Assembly (NCBI RefSeq): GCF_950023065.1
Contig: NC_088679.1
Location: forward strand, 79,980,001-80,044,000
Direction: 5' to 3'
Length of the DNA: 64,000 nucleotides
Source: Planococcus citri
Taxonomy: Eukaryota > Arthropoda > Insecta > Hemiptera > Pseudococcidae
A model generated the notes under the pieces. That model did not search any database and was not told the DNA's origin. It saw nothing but the letters and a program-made list of their open reading frames with translations. Position 1 is the stretch's first letter; every line of letters starts with the position of its first letter. Made by a program: the position numbers and the translations under genes. This document shows, piece after piece, positions 11,155 through 24,479 of the stretch.

Positions 11155-12649
11155 GAAGGGCTAATTGTGAAAGTCGCCTTAGTCAGCAGTGATTTTTGTA
11201 CATAATCAATGAAAACATTGTTGTCCTGCTTCAGTGATAATGTAAAAACTTCATGGTCAAGTATTAAAAAAACATCCCGATTCGCGCAGTGGCAATTTGA
11301 TTGGCACTTTTTTTTGCCATTCTTGGCAAAAGAGTGGTAAAGCTCAAATTGAAATGAAAACCAGACGAAAATGCCAGTGATGGCAATTTTGAAAACTTAC
11401 TACAATACAGATTACACTCTGTTTATGCTAGTTTTGACAAAATTTTGCCAACGTTTACAACATTTTGCCAATAGTGACAAAACTTTGTCCGTTAAATTTC
11501 AAAAAATAATCTATTCGCAGAAGTGGGGAAGATAAGATGAGATTAGGCAGAGTCGAGCGCATGTTCTACTCTGCCTCGTTGGTTACTTCATACTTTGGTT
11601 CAGTTTTCAGTTGATGGTGAAGTAGTGAACACGTTGTACAGAAATTTGGTTAGGTACCTATAATTGATGCGTGAAAATGTCGTCTGGAAGTCGAAGATGA
11701 ATCGGTAAGTACCATATATCTGTATACATCTATCATGGGATAGGTACCATGACTTTTGTTTTACCTTGTTGTGGGTATCTGTAACTTCCTATACCTATGC
11801 ACGTATGTATTTTGTGAATTGATTGCAAGTGATTCAGACGTTATGTTACAGTGATCGTTGAGGAAATCACATCATCTGGTATCATAACTTGGGTGTATTT
11901 ATGCTCACCATGTACCAGCCAAGTCTTTAGATGATGCAGTTTCCATAATGATAGTCTAATGAAAACAATACTGTAACAACGTCTGAATCACTTGAAAACC
12001 AAATTACATAATATGCGTGTACCTACTTACAACAAGATAAAACAAAGCACATGGTACTAATGCTACAATGAATGTATACAGGTACATATAATTAGGTACA
12101 GATTGATTTTCGACTTCAGACATTAATTGCATCATTCCCTGCAACTTTGACCGTTAAAATAAACGATTTTCAAATTTCAAATGTGTTCTTTACAGGTACC
12201 TAAATCAATTGCCATAGGATTGCCACTGAGTGGCAAAATCATTGGCAAAATAATTGCCAATGAGATTGCCAGCAGTGGTAAAACAGAGGCAAAATAATTG
12301 CCAATTAAATTGTCACTAGTGGCAAAACGGTGGCAAAACATTTACCAATGAGATTGCCAACAGTGGCAATCTTATTGGCAAAATTTAATCTTTTGCCACA
12401 TTGGCAAAGTTAAAATGCTGTCATCTCATTGGTTGGAGCTTTGCCATTATATTGCCTTTTTTTTGCCATTAGTACACCTAGTGGCATTGGCAAAATATTT
12501 TGCCATTTGCGCGAATCGGGATCTTCAACTATCCCAGAATGCATTACAATACTCATTTTTCCCTTTAAAATTGATGAAATATGAAAAAAAAATGTTTAAA
12601 GTTGTGTGAACAAAAAAATGACTAAGGCGACTTTCACAATTAGCCCTTC
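11155..12649. mobile_element. TIR element with a second TIR element nested inside
   Basis: A perfect 31-bp inverted repeat marks the outer ends (11155-11185, starting GAAGGGCTAATTGTG; 12619-12649, ending CAATTAGCCCTTC). The flanks read ATTT on both sides (11151-11154 and 12650-12653), a possible 4-bp target duplication. Inside is another 15-bp perfect inverted pair, ATCCCGATTCGCGCA at 11274-11288 and its complement at 12508-12522. The interior has many TGGCAA/TTGCCA words near both ends and diverged inverted arms around a centre near 11,900. No transposase frame is visible. The superfamily is unknown. Confidence 0.75.
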
Positions 12650-13090
12650 ATTTATTATCTTTCAATACTCATGATCATTCATACAGCGTTATTGTTTCTT
12701 TTTTCATTTTTTTGTATGGATAATCGATAATTTTTGGATGTTGTAAATAATTCTAAGAATTTTTATAAATGTATAAAATATCTCAATTTTTTAGAATGTA
12801 TTTTTTTCTAATTTATTACAATTATGTTGTTTATTTTTTGAGGTTTTTTTTTAGTTTCTATTATTTTTATTGAAGGCATATATTTAAATATCGGTGCTAA
12901 TCCTATACCTCTATAATGCTGTACACGGCGCCTTCATTTCATTTTATTTCATATTATTTCATTTTATTATTCATTTTTTTATATCTTTATCATTTCCTAC
13001 ACTGTTAGTACGTACCTACATAGGTCGACTTTGTAAATGCAGCAATGCTGCCTATTGCAAAAAATAAAGTTGATTTGATTTGATTTGATG

Positions 13091-14395
13091 ATCAATTTTT
13101 TGTCATTTTTTTTATCAAACTGTAAAATAACTAAAATAAGGAACCACATCCACCAATTTTCCAGTCCGCAGTAACGTAACACTTTTCTTTTTAAAACACA
13201 AATCATCTAATGCCCATTAATACCTAGTAAATAATTATTCATCTCGCACCTCGATTATTAAATTTTCCATCCAACTGGAGCCATTTAATCGATTCACTCG
13301 ACAAGCGACTGTATTAGTATAGTAGAAGAAGAAGAAAAAATCGAGTGGAAAAAAACGAATAAACGCGTAAACACGCGTTCGAACAGATAAATATGAAATT
13401 AATTAAGTATTTCCACATTTCCATTTAATAAAACTGGATCTCATTGACCTAATGCGTAACGCGTACCGTACGCACATATCAGAATCTTCGACATGCCATT
13501 TAGAAAATACACGTTAGGTACTCGTATAGTAGTACATTCGCCGATGCCGATATCCAGACCGTTAATAAAACACAAACTTGACTCGGGCTCGCACAAAGTA
13601 CACATCTAATCTGTCTAAGTCCTATTATTATGCCAATTTTTATCTTACACGTTGTACGAATTATACTTAAACTAATAAGTACACGCTGCGAGTGAGTAGA
13701 AAAGCACTTAAAAAACAATGAAAAAAAGTAACGTCCTTGGTGAAAGGAAGATGGTACATTTTTCATCCCTATACACCTACATTGTAATATGCATTTAGAC
13801 AAGTGAGAGAGAATCTTGTTTAATTCTCAAGGTAGCCTGTACAATGTACAATACGTATGTATAATCGAGCGATGATTAAAATGAGTACATTAAACGTAAT
13901 ATTACACGTCGTCGTATCGCCGTAGGTATTAATGGCCAACGAACGTTTTGTCGCTTACTTAGTTTTTTTATTCTATTTTTACTTGTACATATTATATTGT
14001 TTCATAGATAAAAATTCCATTTCGTAATATTATAGATATAATTGCACTTCACACGCAGCCATCAACGATGCGTAACAGCCACCGCGTGCCTGGAGAATGG
14101 TGCACTGTGCAAGCTGTACACTACTTACCGAGATTGAAATATTTTTTTCTATCAAATAGTCGAGATAAATGTGAAAATATACGCGACGATGATGGAATTG
14201 ATTATAAGGTCGAATTGCGAATATCAATTAACGAAGACAAGATATGTACTCGCTGTACAAATGTATGTACATTACCTACATATATGTACAAGCAAAAGCA
14301 AGTTATATGTACTTACTTAGCTACATTTGTGTTACGTCAATACGATGCTATATAGCTATAGCTACTGGCTTCTTTAGTCTTACGAGTATGGTATA
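13091..14395. other. Intergenic or intronic, no gene seen
   Basis: No repeat boundary or convincing coding frame. A minus-strand GTAAGT near 14,125 could be a splice donor, but no matching acceptor is evident. Confidence 0.35.
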
Positions 14396-14560
14396 CAGTG
14401 GGCATAAAAAGTATTGGCACACGTAGTCGAATATCGTTATTTTTTCAAATTCACGTTTGGGACTCAAATTTTGAAATAGCCACATAGTAGAATGAAGAAA
14501 CCGAAAAAAATCAATTTTACGTCAAAATTTCTACATAAGGTCATGTTGATTTGCCAAAAT
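14396..14560 (+). mobile_element. Tc1/mariner-type remnant, opposite orientation
   Basis: It starts CAGTGGGCATAAAAAGTATT after a TA and is alignable by eye with the reverse complement of 6,700-6,801. The inner part fades into degenerate sequence. No transposase is present. Confidence 0.45.
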
Positions 14561-14960
14561 TGTCAAAAATACATTGCATAAAAAAGGATCTTTTGTGGAA
14601 ATTGTCAAAGAAGTCTTTCTTGTTGCTGAAATTGTAAGAAAGTCCCGTTCTGAAATTTCCAAAAAAAAGTCTCGCTTTTCAACATTACAAAAAAGTTATT
14701 TTTTTGTAAAAAATTTTCTAACAATTCCTTTTTTTCAAACTTGCAAAAAAAGTTCTGCTTTTTTTCGAAAATTGTAGAAGTGTACTTTTTTTTGGCCAAA
14801 GTTGCTACGAAGTTCTTTTTTTTGGGGGTCAAAGTTGAGAAAAGACGTGTTGGGTTTTTGCCTGAACAGCAAAAAAGACTTTATTTTTTTGTCAATGTTG
14901 CTTTTTCTGAAAACTGGAAAAAATATTCATTGAAAAAGTGTTTGAAACTCGCTATTTAAT
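14561..14960 (+). repeat. Degenerate short tandem repeat
   Basis: Irregular copies of a phrase of about 35-45 bp built on AAATTG-TAAAAAAGT-CTTTTT alternate through this stretch. It resembles the TTGCAAAA-type degenerate repeats at 44.7-45.6 and 47.1-47.9 kb. Overlapping frames on both strands are consequences of the low complexity. Confidence 0.45.
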
Positions 14961-15721
14961 GAAGAAATATACGAGTTTGACTCCCGATTATCAGAAGTCA
15001 ATTGGGGCGAGGAATTTCGGATAGGTTCTACGCCCTTCTCCCTGCCCCCAGCCCTTTTTTAAAAAAGTCGAAAAGGTCTCTCAACTGACAGAATAATTTT
15101 TAAACCAGAAAAAGATGAATCGAAAGGGCATGCAAAAATACATCACCAGTTAAAATTGCAGGTGTTAAGGTACATTTTTCGATTTTTGGGTGAGTCAAAA
15201 TCACGTTCGAGCCGAAAATGTGGAAAGTCAAAGTTTTTATCAAATTGACTCAAAAAGCTGAGCTTTAGAACGTACCTAGCCCATCTTCAACCCCCCCTCT
15301 TCCTAAACCGATTGGAAACCGTTTCGAACTGTTTTGAGTAATTCTGGAGCTTATACATTTTTGAATGTTGAAATTTACTTCAAGCTCCAATTTCAACAAG
15401 GTGAGTCGACTGGAGACAGTTTTAAACCGTTTTAGAGCCTGATTTTGGCGTTGAAACTTTCTATAATGAAAATATTTTTTTTTACTTCAAAAATTGTAAA
15501 TTTTTATTTTTACCTCTGATTTTTAAAAGCCAAAAGGCTAAAAACCCCACAAAAAATTGCAATTTTTGATTTTGGATTTCATTACCATTAGTAGGGGTAC
15601 CAAAGCGAAAATTATCAAAACAATGGCATCGGAAAGATATAAAATTTTTGCGATATTCCTTCGAAAGGAGACCATTTCCCGACCCCGAAACCACCATTAC
15701 ATTTTTGAGATCGAATTGCAA

Positions 15722-18066
15722 AACCGATCCTGGGGTTCCCAAAGTTGTGAAAATTGAGCACCTCCGTTGTCATCTGTTTTGGCCAATAAATCCTAACCCA
15801 AGGGGGGTAGAGGGGTGCTCGTGGTCTCAAATAACTCGTATTGGATCACTCTTGAAATATCTACCCATGATTGTTCTCATTTAGTGATACCCAACATTTC
15901 AGTGGTTCCCAAAGTTGAATTTTTGTATTCCAAGTTTTTGAAGTCACGCATTCAAACGAATATTGCCAGTAAATGAATTTTGCAATCAGAAAATGTTTCA
16001 GATAAAAAATTTGCAAAATTTTATGACGATTTCAAAAATGTGTAATTTTTTTCCTTAGCATTGATAGGGGCCGAGGTGAGGGGACTGGAACGTCAAAAAA
16101 CGTGATCTAGCAAAGTTGCATCCAAAACTGAATTTGAATTTCTCACGAGGTTTTACCGTTGAACTGTTCTCTTCAGTTGCACTTAAGATTGTTCTCGATA
16201 CACGCAACCACAATCCACTCCCCCACGCCTCACCCCCCCTCGCTAGAGCTTCAATAACTACATACTAAAAGTGCCCTCCCTGAAATAGCTTCACTTATGA
16301 GGTTATGTTGCTGAAGTGTTGACTCCAAATGAACTTAAGATACCTCTCGATGCACTTGGCCATGATATCCCCCCTCCTTCTGTTACTGCTCCATTATCAA
16401 TAAAAGTACATTTTTGAACTTGAAAGGTGTAATATTTTTACAACAAAATTATTCTATGAAATAAAATGAAAAAAGAAAAACAATAATTTATTATAGGATA
16501 GGATTAGGGGTTGAAATGCTGAAATAAAATATACATGTGTAGTGACAAGACAATCAGGCCTTTTTTGTATTTCCTTCTTTAGAGGACGCTAAATTGTAAA
16601 TTGAAGTTGCAATTCCCCAATTTTCATAACCCTGCCTGGTGGCTGGTACTGTTTTGAGAAAAAAATCAAGGAAGTACCTAAAAAATATTTTTGGAAGTAC
16701 ATAATTATAAGCTTTTTGAAATGAAAAATTTTGGTCACTTTTTTTTGCTCTTCCGGTAATAACATTCCATAATTCGAAATTCTCAGTGTGGCAAACTTTA
16801 TAAATTTTGTATTTTGATAATTTTGACATGAAAAAATTCAAAATTCTTTGAAAAAGTTACCAGAATTTTTTTTAATTCTTTCATTTTTTTAGTTTTGTTT
16901 GGCAATTTTTCGATATTTTCGAAATTTCCTTTTGGGAAAACTTCTACACTGCATCCCTCCACCGCACTCCCTCACAAAATAGGCTCCGGTGGAACTGGTG
17001 ACAATACTTTATTCCACTCACTTTACCTCAAAAATGAAAGATGGATGAGATGTCTTTAAAAATAGAATTTTTAATCAATTTCAATTTTTTTTTCAAACTT
17101 TATTCTGCAACTCCAAAATCGAAAATTGAAATTCACATTTGCAGAGAAAAATCACACTGGACATCAATTTTCACAACTTTGGGAACCCCTGGATCGGTTT
17201 TGAAATTCGACCTCAAAAATGTAATGGTGGTTTCGGGGTCAAGAAATGGTCCCCTTTCGAGGAAATATCACGAAAATTTTATATCTTTTAAATCACTAGT
17301 ATAGTCGTTGGTATACGAGTATGTTGTATATCAATTTCTGGCGTGAAATGCAATCTTGGGGTCAAAAGTGGACTTCGAGTGAATATGGAGGCTCAAGTGG
17401 GGGTGTGGGGGTTGATTGTGGATACGTGTATCGGAAAATACATACGTAAAGTTCGTTAATTAGAATCATCACTTCAACAACATAAAACTCATAAGTGAAG
17501 CTATTTCAGGTTCAAAGTGCACTTTTAGTAGGTATTGAGGCTCTAGCGAGGGGGGTGAGGCGTGGGGGAGTGGATTGTGGATGCGTGTATCGAGAACAAT
17601 CTCAAGTGCAACTGAAGAGAACAGTTCAACGGTAAAACCTCGTGAGAAATTCAAATTCAGGTTTGGATGCAACTTTGTTAGATCACGTTTTTTGACGTTC
17701 CAGCCCCCTCACCTCGGCCCCTATCAATGCTAAGGAAAAAAATTACACATTTTTGAAATCGTCATAAAATTTTGCAAATTTTATATCCGAAACATTTTTT
17801 GATTGCAAAATTCATTTACTGGCAATATTCGTTTGAATGCGTGACTTCAAAAACTTGGAATACAAAAATTCAACTTTGGGAACCACTGAAATGTTGGGTA
17901 TCACTAAATGAGAACAATCATGGGTAGATATTTCAAGAGTGATCCAATACGAGTAATTTGAGACCACGAGCACCCCTCTACCCCCCTTGGGTTAGGATTT
18001 ATTGGCCAAAACAGATGACAACGGAGGTGCTCAATTTTCACAACTTTGGGAACCCCTGGATCGGTT
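15722..18066. repeat. Long inverted repeat, two 597-bp arms
   Basis: The left arm 15722-16318 and the right arm 17470-18066 are near-identical inverted copies of equal length, separated by about 1.15 kb. The arms carry landmarks such as GAGCACCTCCGTTGTCATCT and GCCAATAAATCCTAACCCAA. A third, partial inverted copy at about 17,160-17,292 matches about 15,615-15,752, just outside the left arm. Similarity of the arms suggests a recent inverted duplication, gene conversion or a fold-back element. Transcription across it could form a long hairpin. Confidence 0.8.
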
Positions 18067-21000
18067 CGCGAAAAAAGTTGGAAAATTTTCAGTCTACTCC
18101 CCCCCCCCTCCCACCGGTCACGTTACATCACTTCATAACGCCTCTGAACTGATTTCATCCAGCCTTGAATGAAAACTTTTTGTTTCTTTGGCGACCTTTA
18201 AAATTTTCAAGCACGATCTTCTACTCCAAAAAAACAATATTTTTGGGTCTAGTTCTAAGATTCAGTTATAGATTTTTCAAATAGAAGTTTCGGTTTCGTT
18301 TTTTTTTCTTTTTAGGAAATCTCAATTTCTGCCCCACCCCACACACTTCTTCACCCGTGGAGAAGGGGGGGGGTGTCAAAAATTACATTTTAGGTAAAAT
18401 CGGGATAAAAATTGAAATCAGGAAGTTGAAAAAATGTATATTTAGACATCTCACCTGAAAATACGGGAAAATTCAATTTTAGCCCCCCCCCCCCGAAGTC
18501 AAAAATTACATTTTGGGTAAAATCATTATTTATGAAAATTGAAATCAGCAGGCCAAATAACATACATTAGGGCACTCCGCTCGAAAATATAGAAAATTTC
18601 AATTTTTCCCCTTTTTTCGGGCTATCTCACATTTTTTTGAGTAACATCAATTTTTTTTTCGTGAAGTGGCGCTCAGTGGCAGAAAATGCCTAATGACTGC
18701 TGAACCTGAAAGTACACACTTGGAGGAGGCTTTTGGCTGAGAAATTTTTTGGAACTTTGCACATTTTTTTTAAATGTTTCAAACTCTGTAATTTTGATCA
18801 ATTTCAACACTTGTTTCGATATCAACTTATCCAAAAAACAGTCAATAATGTTGAAAAAAATGGATTTTTTTAACATGTGGAATAACTAGAGACACAGTGT
18901 GGTTCTTTCACGTCATATTGGCCGCAGTTCGGGGGTCCAAACGTTCAAACTACTCGTAGTTCTTGCAAGTGAAATACGAATAGATCCTTTCAAATATCAC
19001 AGATTCAAGTAGGTTATACTACTTTTTCGTCATCATTCTCAACTATGGAGTCTAATTTTTGGGACATGCGGCAACTTGGAGAACATTTGTTTGCAGCGTT
19101 TTCAAGGTAATCGAGCGTGGTTTCAACAGTATTCACTATAAATTTCAAAAGTTGAAAATTGAGTTTTTTTAAAAAAAGAAAACGCTAAATTTTCAAAAGT
19201 TTGCCAAATTCTGCAGCTAATTATTCAAAAAAATTTTTAAAAATCCAGAAAGCGTATATTTCAATGATATGTATTTACGATTATGAACTTTGCGTGATAG
19301 AATCCGCAAAATCACGAGGGGATAGAGGGGAGGGAGACCTCTAAATGTCGATTAAAATGTAAAAAAAATTAAATATCGTGTGACATATCGTTTTCCATGT
19401 TTTTGAAAGCGTTTAAAACGAATATCAATTCATTTTTTTATTTTTTTTATTTTACCCTCTCCAGCCCCCCTCCCACCGTAATCTGATTTTACATTAGAAA
19501 AAGTTGCGATAAATTCTTGACATACTGTCAGATCTTCAAAAACTTTGAAAAAATGATCAATTTCTGACGCTTTGAGTTTCACTGAAGGAAAGATAAATTA
19601 TTGAATCTGATTTTTGAGAAGGAACTTGAAAAAAAAACAATAAAATGGAGAAAATTATGTCAAACTTGAAATTCGTTTTATACCTACGAGGTTTTTCGTC
19701 TAATCAGACTTTTGAGTTTTAAAAATTTATAGAGAAAATCCTGTAGAGTTCCTATCAATGACATTTTCATCACAAGTTTAGGGCAAAAAACAAAAATTCG
19801 TGATTTAAAACTTTCCTCATCGGAGAGAAGGGTTTCCCGCCATTTTTTTGCGTTCCGACTTGATAAATTTATGCGATCGTGAAATTTGGCCTTGATTTTG
19901 TAATGAAAAAACTCTCATGTGGTGATTACTACCTTGCACAAATTTGGAGGTTAAATTATTATTATTAGTAGGTTTTTTCAAAAAAAAACCAACAACAACA
20001 ACATCAAAAGGATGAAATCATTGGCATCATACGTATAATTGTATCGAGATTCGATCTTCCTACGTCAATAATTATTCATTTTGAAAATTAAAGAGGGAAA
20101 AATTATCGTAAAACGTGCGCAAGTTTTTATTTTTTAATCAGTAACTGAATTCGTTATTTTTGCAAAAAAAACTACTGCCTACGGGTTTCAAAATTTCTAT
20201 CTCCACTGCAACATTTCGTACTTATCTACACGTGGTAGGTAATCATTCAATCGATACTACAACCCTTCTCAATAATTACACGGTTATTTAAACGTAATTA
20301 TTCAAGTTCAGGTATTTGAACGTTAATTAAATTCGCGCTAAAAGTGAAAATGCAATAATGACGTGAAGATAAGTAGAAGTACCCATAGTATAGATAGGTA
20401 CATATTTGTTATTAGACAAGTACATAACTATGTAATTATCTACTTAAAATTCGATCACTTTTTTTGTTACTTATTATAATTTTTATTTTTACACCGAATG
20501 ACGTTTAAATTGATGCCTTTGAGATCTGAGCATCATTTTAGTATGATGGATGGATAAATTATTCTTAAAATTGTAGATATCTTGTATATGTACTTTTATA
20601 CGATGATGGAATTTCGCTGTGATGAAAAGTTAAAAATATACCTGATCCAGGTATCTACGAGTATGTACCAATTTTCGAGTTAAATAAAATTCGATCTTAT
20701 TGATGGAGATCGCAGAAGCGAAGTCATCATTCGACGAATATTCGTGATGAATATTTATATACCTAAACGAAGGTGGAATTTCTGCGGATGTCGGTTACTG
20801 CTTTTTAAAAACGATTCTCACAATGAGTATACGCGTAAAATATTGACACAAAATATCCGAAATGTCGACTGATCTGTATTTTATGTGTAGGTGCGTTGAT
20901 TTGTATACTTCACGGATAATTATACGGATAGAAATATACCTATGTGTACAATGCGTTACACTTTCGGCGACCGTTTCTGTATCTGTAGTGCCTGCCTATG

Positions 21001-22540
21001 TCTACTTGGCTAGCGATATTAGCTATAATACCGAATACGAGTATGTGCATTTACCTATTCCGGCCGTTTCCATATATGCGAGAAAATGACAATCACTCGA
21101 GGGTGACTTGAAGAGAGAGCGAACGATGAACACACTAACCGAGTTCGAGTCGGTTAATTTTGTTTGGGTTTTCGATCGAACGATCGTCAAGGTTGATTTA
21201 TATATTTATGCGCGGATACTCGAACTACGAGCACAAATCCGCATAAGAAAGAATTTGATGTGGACTTTTTGACGACGTATTGAATGACGTATGTATCTAG
21301 TATCTACCTACCTAGTTATACTCATTTGTGGACACGAACGAGGTATCTACGTACTTTTACATAGGTATGGCTAAGAACCTAACTGCTTATTTACCAAATT
21401 GAATAATTATACAGGTAGCACTTTTCATCGAATTTCAACAGAAGTTTGGGAAATACGTGTTTTAGGTACAGGTCTGGAAATTTGTTCATCGACTAATTGG
21501 TATCTTACAACAAAAGTTTGTCTTTATATACCTAATCTGGAGTCTGGAGCACCATTTCTATCTTCTTCGTAAATTATGGAAATTCAAATTGAAATGTTAA
21601 AGTGGAATTATGGGTTGCAGAAAATTCAACTTCAACTCGATTTTCAGGAGCTTAGTCCAAAAATTTGCAAAAATTCCGGGGAAATTTGGAGGTATTTTAG
21701 GCAAAATTTAAAATTTTGGAAAATCCAAAATACACAAAAAAAATTAATGGGACAAGTTGCAAGTTGAAAAAATTTTCTCATTATGATTTTGAAAATTTCA
21801 AAACTCAATAATGATTTTTTCAAAGATGGCATTTTGATGAAACGACCAGAACACTAATTAAGGTACTGTAACCCGGGTATGTCAGACTCCCATTTTGTTC
21901 CTCACGAAAAAAATTGTTGTTTTTCGATTCAAGGTTTTTATGACGGAATTTCTGGCATAGAATGAAAGTAATCATTGAATTAGAGCACATGCTGTGAATT
22001 TCACACAATTTCAAACTATTTTTAACCCAAAAATGAAGTGCTGAAAAATGACTGAAATTCAAAACAATTAAATGTATTTCAATTTATTGATACATGTAGC
22101 ATACCATTGGAAAGCTCATTCAATTCTCTTTCAAAAATGTTATTATGAAAAAGTTGTAAAAGTGCATGGTTTTGAAGATATACGCGGTTAAAGTTTGCCG
22201 AATTCCCATATACTGCAATGCTAAGTTCGTCAAACCAGGAACAAAATGGCCGTCTGACATACCTGGGTTATAGTTCCCTACCCTAATTGGACTTTATAAA
22301 CAGCACAAAATATATAAATAACTTGAGAAAATGATAAAAATCTAATTCAAGGGGGAGAAGGTCGCCGAAGATGCAGTTCCACTGAGAGAGGAAGCAACAA
22401 AAAAGGCACTCTACCCCGATCTACTTGTAATTTTTCGCAGGGCTCCAAAAATTAAGAAACTGACAAAGGAATTTTTTAAAAAAGCACTCTCCGATATGAA
22501 CGAAACCAAAGTAGATCAAAACAGCATGTCTTCAAACCCT
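18067..22540. other. Intergenic or intronic, no gene seen
   Basis: AT-rich, with poly-C runs (for example 18,482-18,494) and short degenerate frames only. Nothing on either strand has protein-family motifs. Around 22,350-22,550 there is slightly more protein-like sequence that I cannot assign. Confidence 0.4.
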
Positions 22541-23288
22541 GGGTCATTTGTAAACGTCTTTTGGACTTTCTGAAAAAGGAACAGATTTGAGATTTTGCCA
22601 TCTTTTCAGTATGGTTTTTGTAATAAAACGAGCACAGTTCATCAGTTCCATCGATTGGTACAACTTATTAACAATGGCTACAAAAAGAAGCAATTCACAA
22701 CTGCAGCTTTTATAGACATCAAAAAGGCCTTCAACTCTGCATGGCATTGCGGTTTAATTCACAAATTAGTTACAATCAAAACACCCACTTTTCTACATAA
22801 ACTCATTTCTTCCTTCCTTCAAAATAGGAAATTTTATGTTCAAATCGACGATGAAAGCTCTTTGCTTCGAGGAATCAGCCAAGGTGTACCACAAGGCACT
22901 GTATTGAGTCCAACATTGTTCATCTTATACTGCTATGATATTCCTAAACCAGCTGATCATGAAATAGCAATGTTTGCTGATGATACGTGTTTACTCAGCC
23001 AAAATAATGATCTTCTAATTGCTTGTAATCAACTTCAAGCTGGTATCAATGAATTGGAACCATGGTTTGAACGCTGGAAACTTAAGCTAAATCATCTCAA
23101 AAGTGAAACAAAAATCTTCACACTTCGCAAAATCTCACTGAATCCAGAAATCTAAATCGATAACACTGTGGTACCATGGAATACATCAACAGTTGAATAT
23201 CTCGGCGTACACTTGGACCAGAAACTATCTCTCAAAAACCATATTGTTCTCAAATCACATGATGCCTACCTCAAACTACGTAAACTTT

Positions 23289-24103
23289 GGCTGTAGGTGA
23301 GTTGATTCCCGTTTGATTTTTTTTTAAATGAAAGTGTCCGAATTGATTCCCACTTTTTATTTTCGAGTGTACGAATTGATTCCCACTTTTTATTTTCGAG
23401 TGTATGAATTGATTCCCACCTTTTATTTTGGAGTATACGAATTGATTCCCATCTTTTATTTTCGAGTGTACGAATTGCTGTGAAGGAAGTTTGGCCACAA
23501 AGCACAATACGTGATTGCTGATTTGATCTGGCTCAGTGTTGGTGGAGGAAAATCCAGAAACTAGGCCTAACCAGAGCCTACAAAAATACCGCAATGACGA
23601 TGGGAAACATTTAAAGTACTTCTTCGGTCTTCCCTTCCTCCCACCCGAAGATGTGCCTGAATGTTTCAAAACCATAACTGAGATTCGTAAAAAGAAAACG
23701 AACGATGATAAGATTTCTGAATTTAAGACATATGTCTACGACAACTATATCTCAGCATCATCTCAATTATTCCCGCCAGCACTTTGGGCTCAGTATGCTG
23801 CAACCATCAATCGGACGACCAATTCCTGTGAAAATTTCCATTCTAAACTAAATTCCGATTTCTATTCCTGCCATCCCAGCATTTATAATTTTATTGTCTT
23901 CTGGGTAACGCTAGTAGGCTGGAATCAATTCGTATACTCGAAAATAAAAGGTGGGAATCAATTCGTACACTCGAAAATAAAAGGTGGGAATCAATTCGGA
24001 CACTCGAAAATAAAAAGTGGGAATCAATTCGGACATTTGAAAATAAAAGGTGGGAATCAATTCGTACACTTTTTTCATTTTGGGAATCAACTCACCAACT
24101 CCC
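23289..24103 (+). mobile_element. Non-autonomous Mutator-like element with tandem-repeat arms
   Basis: An 8-bp duplication TAAACTTT (23281-23288 and 24104-24111) flanks it; excision joins the LINE frame perfectly. The terminal 22 bp are inverted repeats matching at about 19 positions, sharing GGTGAGTTGATTCCC. Inside each end lie four or five copies of a 33-bp unit (GAATTGATTCCCAC... TATTTTCGAGTGTA), inverted relative to each other, so the arms are expanded tandem arrays. The centre encodes a MULE transposase fragment. An 8-9-bp duplication fits the Mutator superfamily. Confidence 0.85.
23475..23910 (+). pseudogene. MULE transposase C-terminal fragment
   Basis: Two overlapping frames carry the conserved order of a MULE transposase tail: VKEVWPQSTIRDC and CWWRKIQKLGL (first frame, with a stop), then, after a frameshift near 23,590, YFFGLPFLPPEDVPECF, FPPALWAQY and NRTTNSCENFHSKLN. 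The last blocks match the family's signature of RTNN-type residues followed by an H. The catalytic N-terminal part is absent, so it cannot be active. The frame downstream of 23,910 only translates the tandem repeats. Confidence 0.7.
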
Positions 24104-24479
24104 TAAACTTTACCCCTCACTGAATCGTCATTCCAGATTGTCTACATCTTGTAGTCTACTTCTTTACAAAAGTCTCATCCATAGCTCATTCACATATGCA
24201 GCGCCAATATGGATAACAGCTTCAAAAACTAACAAACATAAGCTACAAATTATACAAAACAAAGTTCTGCGAATCATTACAAACGCACTATGGTTCCTCC
24301 AAAACAATCATTTACACAATGAACTGCAAATAGAATCAATCAACACCGTCTCTGAACGACTTACTGAAAAATACCGATTCATGCTGGAATCGCTTGATGA
24401 CTTTAAATTCCTACTTAGCAAAAATCTTATGAATCGTCTTAAAACACATAAAAATCCTCAAGATCTTTTTTGATGCAAT

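Larger units (their letters stand above)
7690..13090 (+). mobile_element. 5'-truncated CR1/Jockey-group LINE with nested insertions
   Basis: Non-LTR retrotransposon fragments lie in order on the plus strand: endonuclease-RT linker (about 7,790-8,451), RT (8,895-9,776), C-terminal region (9,777-10,131 and 10,912-11,034), and a 3' UTR ending in AATAAAG plus a (TTGATT)n tail at about 13,060-13,088. Removing the TA-flanked fold-back insertions at 8,454-8,892 and 10,132-10,910 restores a continuous reading frame at both sites. A further TIR element sits in the 3' UTR at 11,155-12,649. The 5' end with most of the endonuclease is missing. Confidence 0.85.
22555..24475 (+). pseudogene. Jockey-type LINE reverse transcriptase, 5'-truncated and interrupted
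   Basis: The first part (to about 23,280) shows RT blocks: FQYGFCNKTSTVHQFH, AAFIDIKKAFNSAWH, QGVPQGTVLSPTLFILY, and catalytic FADDT near 22,975. After an in-frame TAA at about 23,153 the homologous reading continues (VEYLGVHLDQKLSLKNH). An 815-bp Mutator-like element interrupts at 23,289. The frame resumes at 24,104 with KLYPSLNRHSR, then the typical C-terminal LYKSLIHSSFTYAAPIW and QNKVLRIIT, ending at a stop at 24,471. The style fits the Jockey clade. The endonuclease and the N-terminal half of RT are missing, so it is a dead fragment. Confidence 0.85.

Noticed and set aside
15482..15884. Overlapping frames of 66-86 codons on both strands
   Set aside because: They fall in or beside the 597-bp inverted repeat, recur in mirrored form at 17-18 kb, and have no family motif.
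23266..23675. Minus-strand frames with repeated KIKSGNQFVHS peptides
   Set aside because: Translation of the 33-bp tandem arm of the Mutator-like element.
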